Below are positions 1 to 5,664 of a stretch of DNA of 50,532 nucleotides, in pieces. Below the pieces are notes generated by a model, which had not been told where the DNA came from, did not search any database, and saw nothing but the letters and a program-made list of their open reading frames with translations. Source of the stretch: Pelagibacterales bacterium SAG-MED17 (GTDB lineage: Bacteria; Pseudomonadota; Alphaproteobacteria; Pelagibacterales; Pelagibacteraceae); NCBI GenBank assembly GCA_014654115.1, contig JACWDO010000005.1, positions 1 to 50,532 of the forward strand. Reading direction: 5' to 3'. A program made the position numbers and the translations under genes. Every line of letters begins with the position of its first letter. Positions within the stretch are counted from its first letter, which is position 1.

Positions 1-172
1 GTTTTTTTAATAATTTAGTTCGATTATTTTTTCTATATTCTTCATTGTATATTTTAATTTTTTTAGGGTTTTTTTTTCTATATTCTCTAGAATATAACTT
101 TAATTTTTCTTTATTTTGTTGATAACGTTTTTTTCTAGCTAATCTTATTTTTAAACTAGTTTTAAAAGCCAT
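1..172 (-). CDS. Basic hypothetical protein, C-terminus cut by window edge
   Basis: A minus-strand reading frame opens at the ATG ending at 172 and runs off the left edge without a stop, giving 57 visible residues. It is very rich in Lys, Arg, Tyr and Asn and contains two imperfect copies of a Y-x-x-E-Y-R-K-x-N unit (YSREYRKKNP and YNEEYRKNNR). Such units are common at the N-terminus of phage-type HNH endonuclease-like and other nucleic-acid-binding proteins of low-GC genomes, but the part that would show an HNH motif lies outside the window. It sits next to a tRNA fragment, which fits mobile DNA. The function is not established. Confidence 0.5.
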   Translation of the reverse strand, partial: MAFKTSLKIRLARKKRYQQNKEKLKLYSREYRKKNPKKIKIYNEEYRKNNRTKLLKK

Positions 173-189
173 AACTTTTAATAAAATAT

Positions 190-426
190 CTATTTATTTA
201 ATACTCTACCCATTAAGTCATAAACATCTTTAAGTTTATTTTTTTGGTGCAAAAGATCCATTCTACTTTTGACTAAACGTCCGACTTTTTGCCAACTAGG
301 ATCATTTTTGACTTCAAGCATATATGCGCCTTCAGCCTCCATAACACCAATTGCTTCACTAAGAGCATTTCTTATTATCCGATGCAATTGTTTTAACTCT
401 TCTGGTTCAATGTTTTCATTTGTCAT
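190..426 (-). CDS. Small conserved-looking hypothetical protein
   Basis: A 78-residue charged, helix-rich soluble protein without signal peptide or membrane segment. The N-terminus is acidic (MTNENIEPEELKQLH) and the C-terminus basic. The ATG is the first in frame, and the stop is 17 bases before the start of the next minus-strand gene, so the two are probably co-transcribed. I recognise no family. The even mix of hydrophobic and charged residues (EAIGVMEAEGAYMLEV) looks like a real small protein rather than a random frame. Confidence 0.55.
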   Translation of the reverse strand: MTNENIEPEELKQLHRIIRNALSEAIGVMEAEGAYMLEVKNDPSWQKVGRLVKSRMDLLHQKNKLKDVYDLMGRVLNK

Positions 427-504
427 AAAAAAACTTTATCACTGTGCCTATAGTGTGTACAGATTTGAAATAACTTTCAATTAACGTTGATAGTATTTAT
501 CTTT

Positions 505-567
505 TTGGATTTAGACTCTCGATTTGTAATCAATAGGTCCGCGGTTCGAATCCGTGCGGGGGCACCA
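505..567 (+). pseudogene. 3' half of a tRNA-Thr(TGT), 5' half absent
   Basis: Bases 541-567 form a good T arm (CGCGG, loop TTCGAAT, CCGTG) followed by CGGGGGC, a discriminator A and a genomic CCA. Bases 518-534 look like a tRNA-Thr anticodon arm with loop TTTGTAA (anticodon TGT), but the 3' strand of the stem is TCAAT, leaving two mismatches. A partner for the acceptor strand would be GCCCCCG, and nothing like it occurs in the preceding 90 bases. A tRNA tail from the anticodon region to CCA without the 5' half is the usual footprint left at the far end of an element integrated into a tRNA gene. The intact tRNA-Thr is not in the window. Confidence 0.65.
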
Positions 568-569
568 CT

Positions 570-764
570 TTATTTACTATTTGTAAATCTTTCCCAAGCC
601 ATCTCATATAAAACATAAATGAAAATACTTACGACTAAAACTACGATAGAGAAGCTTAATGATTGAATCCAATCACCAAACCATAAATAAGATAACAAAG
701 ATATCCATATCAGTCCGATAAGTTGCCAAATAATAGATTTATAAAATAATCTTTTTTTACTCAT
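570..764 (-). CDS. DUF2061 family small membrane protein
   Basis: A 64-residue protein that opens with a basic stretch and the typical YKSI-W start of the DUF2061 family. Two hydrophobic segments follow (about residues 13-30 and 34-54), and it ends with the family-like YEMAWERF motif. Its length is normal for the family. It is an inner-membrane protein of unknown role; family members are often found next to sulfur-assimilation or transport genes, which is not the case here. It stands alone, with its stop only two bases from the tRNA-Thr fragment. Confidence 0.7.
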   Translation of the reverse strand: MSKKRLFYKSIIWQLIGLIWISLLSYLWFGDWIQSLSFSIVVLVVSIFIYVLYEMAWERFTNSK

Positions 765-953
765 AAAGGTCCTTTAGTTAAAATTTAATGAATTTAAGTA
801 AAATTAGTAAAAAAGATTATTTACTTTGCTGATGTATAGTGAACTTTAACAAATAAACTACAATTCCAATGTTTCCAAAAATTAAATATTTGTTTAAGCT
901 TCATTAAGTATAATTGTAACACAAACTTAACTTATTGATAATAAAATTTAATT

Positions 954-2099
954 TTATAATGATTTTGAGGTTATCTGTTTTTTTGGATCAAAGAAAGGTT
1001 TCTCAATAACCTCACATTTAAAATTCTTACCTTCAATTGATACTTCAATTTCTAGGCCAATTTTAGAATATTCAATTTTAACCATAGCTAATGCAATATT
1101 CTTTTTTAAACGAGGGGAATAGACTGCTGAAGTTACTTTTCCAATAATCTTATTATCAACCATTAATGGCCAAAATGTTGTATTTGGTCCACTTAACTTT
1201 TCACATTTAATTTCTAAACCAACTTGTAATCTTTTTATACCATCGGCTTTAATTTTTTTAAGTGCTTCTTTGCCGATAAAATTAATATTTCCATCTACGT
1301 TAACTAAACGATCTAAACCTAATTCAAATGGATTTGTATGTATATCAGCATCAGCATGATAAGAAAGCATACCGCCCTCTATTCTTCTAATAGAAGAAGT
1401 GTGCCCTGGTTTTAGTTCAAATTCCTTTCCTACAGACATAATTTTTTCATACAGTTCATTTCCTTTTGAACCATCTCTTAAAAATAACTCATAACCAAAT
1501 TCACTTGACCAGCCAGTTCTTGATACAATTAATGGTATTCCATCTAAATCTAATTCTCTAAACCAATAATATTTTAAATCTTTTATACTTTCTCCAAATA
1601 ATTTAATCATTATTTCAGCAGACTTTGGTCCTTGTAATTGTAATGGAGAAACATCTGGCTCAGTTATTTTCACATCTAATCCTGAATTAACAGCTACTCC
1701 TTGGGCCCATAATAAAATATCACTATCACCTAAAGATAACCAAAAGTGATTTTCTCCCAATCGTAAAAGAACAGGATCATTTAGCACTCCCCCAACTGCG
1801 TTTGTAATTAAAACATATTTACATTGTCCTACAGATAATTTTGATAAATCTCTTGGTGTTAATAATTGAATAAATTTAAAGGCATCTGGACCAGTTATCT
1901 CAACTTGTCTTTCAACAGCAACATCACATAAAATTGCTGTTTCAATCAAATTCCAAAAGTTTTGTTCAGGGTCGCCAAAATCACGCGGAATATACATGTG
2001 ATTATATACAGAAAAACCTGTTGCACCCCATTTAACTGTAGAATCAAAATATGGAGATTTTCTAATTTGAGTTCCAAACCCAAAATTTTTATTACTCAT
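954..2099 (-). CDS. dmdA: DmdA-like dimethylsulfoniopropionate demethylase (GcvT fold)
   Basis: This protein belongs to the GcvT/aminomethyltransferase family. DmdA transfers a methyl group from DMSP to tetrahydrofolate, leaving methylmercaptopropionate, the first step of DMSP demethylation in the cytoplasm. Visible traits are the FSVYNHM segment near residue 29, VERQVEITGPDA (62-73), LTPRDLSK (80-87), Tyr95, NDPV (107-110), a single LQGPKSAEIM block (155-164) and GWSSEFGYEL (196-205). The last replaces the TGYTGEDG motif of true glycine-cleavage T proteins and is what sets DmdA apart. Its 381 residues slightly exceed the roughly 370 expected. The start overlaps the nadK stop (TAATG), so it is read as the second gene after nadK. 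A non-DmdA paralogue of the same family remains possible. Confidence 0.72.
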   Translation of the reverse strand: MSNKNFGFGTQIRKSPYFDSTVKWGATGFSVYNHMYIPRDFGDPEQNFWNLIETAILCDVAVERQVEITGPDAFKFIQLLTPRDLSKLSVGQCKYVLITNAVGGVLNDPVLLRLGENHFWLSLGDSDILLWAQGVAVNSGLDVKITEPDVSPLQLQGPKSAEIMIKLFGESIKDLKYYWFRELDLDGIPLIVSRTGWSSEFGYELFLRDGSKGNELYEKIMSVGKEFELKPGHTSSIRRIEGGMLSYHADADIHTNPFELGLDRLVNVDGNINFIGKEALKKIKADGIKRLQVGLEIKCEKLSGPNTTFWPLMVDNKIIGKVTSAVYSPRLKKNIALAMVKIEYSKIGLEIEVSIEGKNFKCEVIEKPFFDPKKQITSKSL

Positions 2100-2869
2100 T
2101 AATTCGTTTCTTTTCTGATCTGTTCTATTTTAATTTTTTTTTGGAGACTTTTATTTGAATCGTAAAGAAGATTAAACTTAATTTTTTTATTTATTTTAAT
2201 TGATATAGTTTTTGCATTTCTTACTTCGTAATTATCGGCCACTGCGCTAATTGGCCTTTTTTGAATGTTAAGATTTTTAATAATAATTTTTGATTTGTCA
2301 CTTACTACTCTACCCTTCCATCTTCTTGGTCTAAAAGCACTTATAGGTCTTATAGATAATTTATTAGAGTCTAAATTTAAAATTGGACCATAAACTGACA
2401 TGTTATAAGCAGTACTTCCAGCAGGTGTTGAAATTAAAATACCATCGGATACTAATTTTTTTATTATTTTTTGAGATCCATTTGCAATCTCTAAAGATGC
2501 TGTTTGTCTACTTTGTCTTAATATTGATACTTCATTTATAGCAATAGATTTCTTTGTTTTATTAAACTTATTTTTAACACTCATCTCTAGTGGTGAGATT
2601 GTAACTTGCTTTGCTTTAGACAGGTTTTTAATAGTATTTTTTGAAGAAAATTTATTCATTAAAAAACCATAACTACCCGCATTTATCCCATAGAAAGGTT
2701 TTTTGTATTTATTATACTTCTTCAAAGACGAAAGCATAAAGCCATCACCACCCACAACAATTATTAGATTACATTTACTTAAAGATAAATTTGTAATTTT
2801 ATGATCAAGAAAGTTTTTAATTTTTTTTGATAATTTTGTATTATCAAATAAAATATGTGGTTTGATCAT
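2099..2869 (-). CDS. nadK: NAD kinase
   Basis: NAD kinase phosphorylates NAD to NADP. The protein has the GGDG motif at residues 40-43, the NEVSILR segment, and the nucleotide-binding stretch DGILISTPAGSTAY, all diagnostic for the family. Its 256 residues are normal for alphaproteobacterial enzymes. The ATG lies four bases after the CCA of tRNA-Leu, with no room for a ribosome-binding site, so the message is probably released from a tRNA-mRNA transcript nearly leaderless. The stop overlaps the dmdA start. Linking NADP supply with dmdA may simply reflect operon compaction. Confidence 0.93.
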   Translation of the reverse strand: MIKPHILFDNTKLSKKIKNFLDHKITNLSLSKCNLIIVVGGDGFMLSSLKKYNKYKKPFYGINAGSYGFLMNKFSSKNTIKNLSKAKQVTISPLEMSVKNKFNKTKKSIAINEVSILRQSRQTASLEIANGSQKIIKKLVSDGILISTPAGSTAYNMSVYGPILNLDSNKLSIRPISAFRPRRWKGRVVSDKSKIIIKNLNIQKRPISAVADNYEVRNAKTISIKINKKIKFNLLYDSNKSLQKKIKIEQIRKETN

Positions 2870-2873
2870 TTAG

Positions 2874-2959
2874 TGGTGCCCTCGGCCAGACTCGAACTGG
2901 CACTCCATAAATGGCAAGGATTTTAAGTCCTTTGTGTCTACCAATTTCACCACGAGGGC
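2874..2959 (-). tRNA. tRNA-Leu(TAA)
   Basis: A complete 86-nt tRNA on the minus strand. The acceptor GCCCTCG pairs with CGAGGGC, followed by A and a genomic CCA. The anticodon stem AAGGA/TCCTT encloses loop CTTAAAA (anticodon TAA). A long class II variable arm and a T arm with loop TTCGAGT follow. It is directly upstream of nadK. The 5' half up to the anticodon loop, plus the promoter, is repeated at 4281 and about 5583, so this gene is the attachment site of the neighbouring mini-islands. Confidence 0.97.
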
Positions 2960-3020
2960 ATTAATGAATTTCATGAGTATTTATGCTAATATTTATAATT
3001 GAACAAGGTTAATAAGTAAA
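2920..3020 (-). repeat. tRNA-Leu 5'-half plus promoter repeat, copy A
   Basis: This 101-bp block runs from the anticodon loop through the tRNA 5' end into the upstream promoter. It is identical to 4281-4381 and is the functional copy, since it is joined to the 3' half of the tRNA. Identity begins precisely at the anticodon loop, the usual crossover site of tRNA-directed tyrosine recombinases. Confidence 0.93.
2978..3006 (-). promoter_or_regulatory. Promoter of tRNA-Leu (and probably nadK-dmdA)
   Basis: On the minus strand TTGTTC (3001-3006) and TAAATA (2978-2983) are separated by 17 bases and lie about 20-45 bases upstream of the tRNA 5' end, as expected for a sigma-70 promoter. The whole segment recurs identically at 4339-4367. 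In the third copy the -10 is kept but the -35 is lost. Confidence 0.55.
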
Positions 3021-3042
3021 TTTTTTTTATTTTATCACCCTG

Positions 3043-3064
3043 GCTACTAGTCTGCTACTAGTTA
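3043..3064 (+). repeat. Tandem 11-mers at left end of mini-island 1
   Basis: GCTACTAGTCT is followed directly by GCTACTAGTTA, 23 bases after the tRNA repeat. The same design, with related but different 11-mers, occurs at the same place in mini-island 2 (4405-4426), and the same 11-mers recur at 4137-4158. Possible arm-type recombinase sites. Confidence 0.6.
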
Positions 3065-3076
3065 TCCTATAAAATC

Positions 3077-3529
3077 CTATTTATTAAGATGCTCTTTATA
3101 CTCATCCATCGCATCACCAAAATCTATATTTTCAATTTTGTCCAACAAATCTAAATCATTCTCTATGTTTGCTTGCAGATTTTCTAAATTTATATTCTTT
3201 GTTAATAATGTGCTACAAGCACTAGCTGTAACATTTTGATCTATATCCCACAGAAGATTTATTCTGTCTTTACCACCATCGCACTCTCTTAATAAGTAGA
3301 TTTTAATAATTAAATCTTTTGTAAATTTACTTTCATACTGTGGGTATTTTTCTTTAAATTCTTTTTCCATTTGAACAAACTTTTTTTCAGCATCTCTCAA
3401 TTCAGCACCTTTATAGCCCTGCCACATTACTATTGCTCCAACGATACCAATTATTATAAAAAACAATATTACAGTTAAGCAACCTTTTAAAAATCTTTTC
3501 CCAGTATTTTTTTCTTTTTTTTTATCCAT
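3077..3529 (-). CDS. Single-pass membrane protein, mini-island cargo
   Basis: A 150-residue protein with a basic N-terminus, one hydrophobic segment at about residues 16-34, and a hydrophilic remainder predicted to be periplasmic. The remainder holds two cysteines (RECDGG and TASACSTL) and a mostly helical, acidic C-terminus. No family is recognised. It is last of three co-directional genes in mini-island 1, 19 bases after the preceding one. The stop lies just inside the left-end tandem repeats. Confidence 0.65.
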   Translation of the reverse strand: MDKKKEKNTGKRFLKGCLTVILFFIIIGIVGAIVMWQGYKGAELRDAEKKFVQMEKEFKEKYPQYESKFTKDLIIKIYLLRECDGGKDRINLLWDIDQNVTASACSTLLTKNINLENLQANIENDLDLLDKIENIDFGDAMDEYKEHLNK

Positions 3530-3548
3530 TATTAAATCTCAATAGTAA

Positions 3549-3824
3549 TTATGATGGTGGATATTGTAAAAGTAAATTCCACGAAAAAACAAACCAATAA
3601 ATAAAAAAATAAAAAACTAAAAACCATATATAACCACTTCTTTTAGCTAATATTCTTCCAGTTATTAACCAAATAAAAGTAAATAAAAACTGTATAGCTA
3701 CTATTTCAGAAGAAATTAGAATTGTACCATTAATTAAATATTTTAATAAAAAAGGAATTATCAAAATTAAAATTGGTATGAATAGACCTGAAATTATAAA
3801 TTTTCTAGAGAATAAATTTTTCAT
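3549..3824 (-). CDS. Multi-pass hydrophobic protein, mini-island cargo
   Basis: This 91-residue protein is almost entirely hydrophobic. It has membrane segments at about residues 10-29 and 36-57, and an aromatic-rich one at about 65-86 (WFLVFYFFIYWFVF). It has no recognisable family and no catalytic motif. It lies between the two other island genes with gaps of 17-19 bases, so the three probably form one transcript. It may act together with the other two membrane proteins, but this is inferred only from position. Confidence 0.55.
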   Translation of the reverse strand: MKNLFSRKFIISGLFIPILILIIPFLLKYLINGTILISSEIVAIQFLFTFIWLITGRILAKRSGYIWFLVFYFFIYWFVFSWNLLLQYPPS

Positions 3825-3841
3825 TTTTTTTTACAAAAAAT

Positions 3842-4186
3842 TTAATTAAATTTTTTAGAAAATATATTATAGAAAATTGCTATCAAAAATCCTGCTACAA
3901 ACCCTTGCGAGAAAGCCCAAACAGCCATTAACAAAGTTTGACCAAAAGACATTCCCCAACCTGAATATATTAAATTCATAAATTCAGTAAATTCTTGAAC
4001 ATTAGCCCATCCACTAAATATTAAAGCTAAAACACCTCCTGCTAATACAGCTAGACCCCAAGCTAAACCCACAGATAGACCTAAGCCGATTACCGATAGT
4101 TTTGTTGTTTTTTCCATACTTAACTTTATCTCTCTAGCTACTAGTTTGCTACTAGTTTGGAAGGATTTATTATTCATATTTTCCAA
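3842..4186 (-). CDS. Two- or three-pass membrane protein, phage holin-like family
   Basis: The conserved-looking part, from about residue 28, has the pattern GLGLSVGLAWGLAVLAGG, a middle region ending in YSGWGMSFG, then a segment with GFVAGFLIAIFYN. This layout resembles a widespread family of small membrane proteins annotated as bacteriophage holin-like, whose function is unproven. The first 23 residues are translated from the tandem 11-mers at 4137-4158. Initiation at the internal ATG at 4117 (MEKTTKLS) is therefore equally likely and would leave the repeats noncoding. First gene of the mini-island 1 operon. Confidence 0.6.
   Translation of the reverse strand: MENMNNKSFQTSSKLVAREIKLSMEKTTKLSVIGLGLSVGLAWGLAVLAGGVLALIFSGWANVQEFTEFMNLIYSGWGMSFGQTLLMAVWAFSQGFVAGFLIAIFYNIFSKKFN
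4137..4158 (+). repeat. Internal copy of the left-end tandem 11-mers
   Basis: GCTACTAGTTT occurs twice in direct succession. The preceding bases (CTTTATCTCTCTA) also resemble those before the 3043-3064 repeats (TTTTATCACCCTG). It is thus a second left-end-like arm inside mini-island 1, 59 bases before the right-end block, and may mark a decayed third element. Confidence 0.6.
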
Positions 4187-4216
4187 TAAAAATAATCTAT
4201 CAATTTCTAAAGTTAT

Positions 4217-4280
4217 GGGATTATAAGGGATTAAGACTATTAGGGACTATTAGAGACTAAAGAAATACTCAACTCAAACT
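4217..4280 (+). repeat. Right end of mini-island 1 with tandem 10-mers
   Basis: It contains GGATTATAAGGGATT, then GACTATTAGG (4235) and GACTATTAGA (4245), then AAATACTCAACTCAAA leading into the tRNA half. It aligns almost without gaps to 5521-5583, at an estimated 75-80% identity by eye. The reverse complement of the left end (GGATTTTATAGGAT, then two ACTAGTAG units) has a similar layout, so the ends are roughly inverted relative to each other. Confidence 0.65.
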
Positions 4281-4381
4281 ATTTTAAGTCCTTTGTGTCT
4301 ACCAATTTCACCACGAGGGCATTAATGAATTTCATGAGTATTTATGCTAATATTTATAATTGAACAAGGTTAATAAGTAAA
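4281..4381 (-). repeat. tRNA-Leu 5'-half plus promoter repeat, copy B (tRNA half is a pseudogene)
   Basis: Identical to 2920-3020, but not followed by the tRNA 3' half. It retains the complete promoter (4339-4367), which points into mini-island 1. Perfect identity with copy A implies a recent event or ongoing gene conversion. Confidence 0.93.
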
Positions 4382-4404
4382 ATTTACTTATTTTATCTTC
4401 CCAT

Positions 4405-4426
4405 GCTCTTGTCTTGCTCTTGTTTG
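4405..4426 (+). repeat. Tandem 11-mers at left end of mini-island 2
   Basis: GCTCTTGTCTT is followed by GCTCTTGTTTG, 24 bases after the tRNA repeat, matching the position and 11-bp period of the arms in mini-island 1 but with a different core sequence. Possible specificity difference between the two elements. Confidence 0.55.
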
Positions 4427-4432
4427 GGTAAG

Positions 4433-4846
4433 TTAATTAATTTGATTGAAGCTATTCTCAGTGGTTTCTTGGATAGTAAACCCAGTGGAAAAAAGACCTT
4501 GTTTTATCCCAATAATATAAAAATAATTTTTACCATCAGCAATTCCAGAAATCGAGTCTGTGCCCATGCCTAACCCTCCTATGCCTGATCCTGAAACTTT
4601 AATTCTAAAATTGTTAGAAGTTTCATAGTTTGCATATTCTTTAATGCCTAATTTTGCAATCTCATTACCATTAACTTCAATTTTGGCTAATACACCACTA
4701 GCAATATATCCGCTAGATCTAACAAAATATAGTTTTGTTTCTCCTTCTTTGCTTAAAGAGACAGCAGGCTTAATTTTTGTTCCTGTGCCAGCACATGCAT
4801 TCAGGAACAAAAAAAGTGTTATTGATATAAATGATTTTATCTTCAA
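4433..4846 (-). CDS. DUF2846-like lipoprotein, mini-island cargo
   Basis: A 137-residue protein with a lipoprotein signal ending LNAC, so Cys18 would be lipidated. The mature part has the features of DUF2846 domains: KLYFVRSSGY near the start, an LAKIEVNGNEIAKL strand pair, and a KNYFYIIG strand near the end. A glycine-rich loop (about residues 86-98) is unusual. Its place is the inner leaflet of the outer membrane or the periplasm; the function of the family is unknown. It is second in the island 2 operon, 15 bases after the barrel gene. Confidence 0.75.
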   Translation of the reverse strand: MKIKSFISITLFLFLNACAGTGTKIKPAVSLSKEGETKLYFVRSSGYIASGVLAKIEVNGNEIAKLGIKEYANYETSNNFRIKVSGSGIGGLGMGTDSISGIADGKNYFYIIGIKQGLFSTGFTIQETTENSFNQIN

Positions 4847-4861
4847 ACTGCTTTATTTAAA

Positions 4862-5437
4862 TTAAAACATTACTCCGTAATATATCATGGTCATGTCTGA
4901 GTCCGCGTCACCACCCATGTCAGAATAATAAGTCAATCCGAACCTTGTATCATCCAATTGTAAACCACCACCAACTAAAAATCCTGAGCCTGAAATAGTC
5001 TCAGTTACATTGTAGGTAGTTCCGCCAATAGTTAATTTTGCATTACCATTTAATTCAGATGAATGCATTCCAGCTTTAAAGAAAACATTATCTTGATAAA
5101 TAACAGCTGCTAAATCAATCCCCATTGCATCATAACCCTCAGTAGCTGATGCGCCTGAAATTGTATACGTTGCATCCAAACTACCTGTTAAAAAATATCC
5201 AAGTTCTGCATGAATTTCTGGTGAGATTTCCATGTCAGCAAAAATTCTTCCTGACCAGGTTGCTTCATCGTATGAGTACGTAACAGTCGAACCAGATGCA
5301 TTAGCCAGAATTTGAGCTGTCTCTTCCGCTCTCATATCTGCAAAAGTCAATCCACCTTCTACACCCATTTTTACCTCAGCAAAAACAGAGTTCGCAAATA
5401 ACAATACTCCTATTATAGACAATTTTATTTTATTCAT
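4862..5437 (-). CDS. Small outer-membrane beta-barrel protein, mini-island cargo
   Basis: A 191-residue protein with a signal peptide cleaved after about residue 20 (NSVFA-EVKMG). Alternating amphipathic strands follow, and it ends in a C-terminal phenylalanine, as expected for an eight-stranded OmpA/OmpX-type barrel. Loops are rich in Ser, Thr, Gly and Asp (for example DMGGDADSDMT). Base composition is visibly less AT-rich than its neighbours, which fits foreign origin. A variable surface barrel on a mobile island could alter phage or predator recognition; that is inference. A purine-rich GGAGG is present before the ATG. Confidence 0.75.
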   Translation of the reverse strand: MNKIKLSIIGVLLFANSVFAEVKMGVEGGLTFADMRAEETAQILANASGSTVTYSYDEATWSGRIFADMEISPEIHAELGYFLTGSLDATYTISGASATEGYDAMGIDLAAVIYQDNVFFKAGMHSSELNGNAKLTIGGTTYNVTETISGSGFLVGGGLQLDDTRFGLTYYSDMGGDADSDMTMIYYGVMF

Positions 5438-5520
5438 AATTACCTCCTAAAATGAATACACATTATGAAATTTTTACTCCTAATTGAACAAAAAAATTAT
5501 CTATTAATTCTAAAATATAG

Positions 5521-5582
5521 AGGATTATAAGGGATTTGGAGCATTAGGGACTTTTAGAGACTCTGAAATTACTCAATTCAAA
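5521..5582 (+). repeat. Right end of mini-island 2 with tandem 10-mers
   Basis: GGATTATAAGGGATT, then GAGCATTAGG (5539) and GACTTTTAGA (5549), then AAATTACTCAATTCAAA, aligned with 4217-4280. The conserved order between two elements with unrelated cargo indicates a functional end. Confidence 0.6.
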
Positions 5583-5660
5583 TTATTTAAGCCCTTTAAG
5601 TCTACCAATTTCACCACGAGGGCATGAGTTATTTTCATGAGTATTTATGTTAATATTTAC
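5583..5660 (-). repeat. tRNA-Leu 5'-half repeat, diverged copy C
   Basis: The minus strand keeps the tRNA-Leu 5' half (GCCCTCG, D arm, loop CTTAAAT) but carries substitutions in the anticodon stem. The upstream segment keeps the -10 region, while similarity ends before the -35, where gpgP begins. It probably marks the original upstream border of tRNA-Leu, displaced by the insertions. Confidence 0.8.
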
Positions 5661-5664
5661 TTTA

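Larger units (their letters stand above)
2920..4280. mobile_element. Mini-island 1 in tRNA-Leu, no recombinase
   Basis: This 1361-bp unit is bounded by the 101-bp identical repeats A and B. It carries three small minus-strand genes for membrane proteins and no integrase or transposase. Its left end has two tandem 11-mers (3043-3064). Its right end (4217-4280) has tandem 10-mers and is closely similar to the right end of mini-island 2. I infer a non-autonomous element inserted by a recombinase supplied from elsewhere. Tandem duplication followed by divergence is the main alternative. Confidence 0.65.
4281..5582. mobile_element. Mini-island 2 in tRNA-Leu, no recombinase
   Basis: About 1.3 kb between repeat B and the diverged repeat C. 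The left end has tandem 11-mers at 4405-4426, and the right end (5521-5582) is related to that of mini-island 1. The cargo is a lipoprotein gene and an outer-membrane barrel gene, both on the minus strand and unrelated to the cargo of mini-island 1. There is no recombinase gene. The greater divergence of repeat C suggests this insertion is older than mini-island 1. Confidence 0.6.

Noticed and set aside
505..567. Complete tRNA gene, or tmRNA 3' end
   Set aside because: No partner strand for CGGGGGC and no D arm 5' half lie upstream. A tmRNA acceptor would end in a C-rich strand before CCA, not a G-rich one.
821..904. 27-codon minus-strand frame (MKLKQIFNFWKHW start)
   Set aside because: Possible, but it has no ribosome site, no recognisable features, and lies in a plain AT-rich gap. 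Too weak to list as a gene.
4281..4381. CRISPR-like repeat array
   Set aside because: Repeats are long, tRNA-derived and 1.3 kb apart; no spacers or cas genes.
2920..5660. Simple tandem gene duplication of host DNA
   Set aside because: The two repeat units have unrelated cargo, and only the tRNA block and the ends are shared. This fits insertion better than duplication, although it is not fully excluded.
5647..5664. Upstream ATG of gpgP
   Set aside because: It lies in the displaced tRNA promoter repeat and adds six residues not typical of the family. The ATG at 5665 is preferred.
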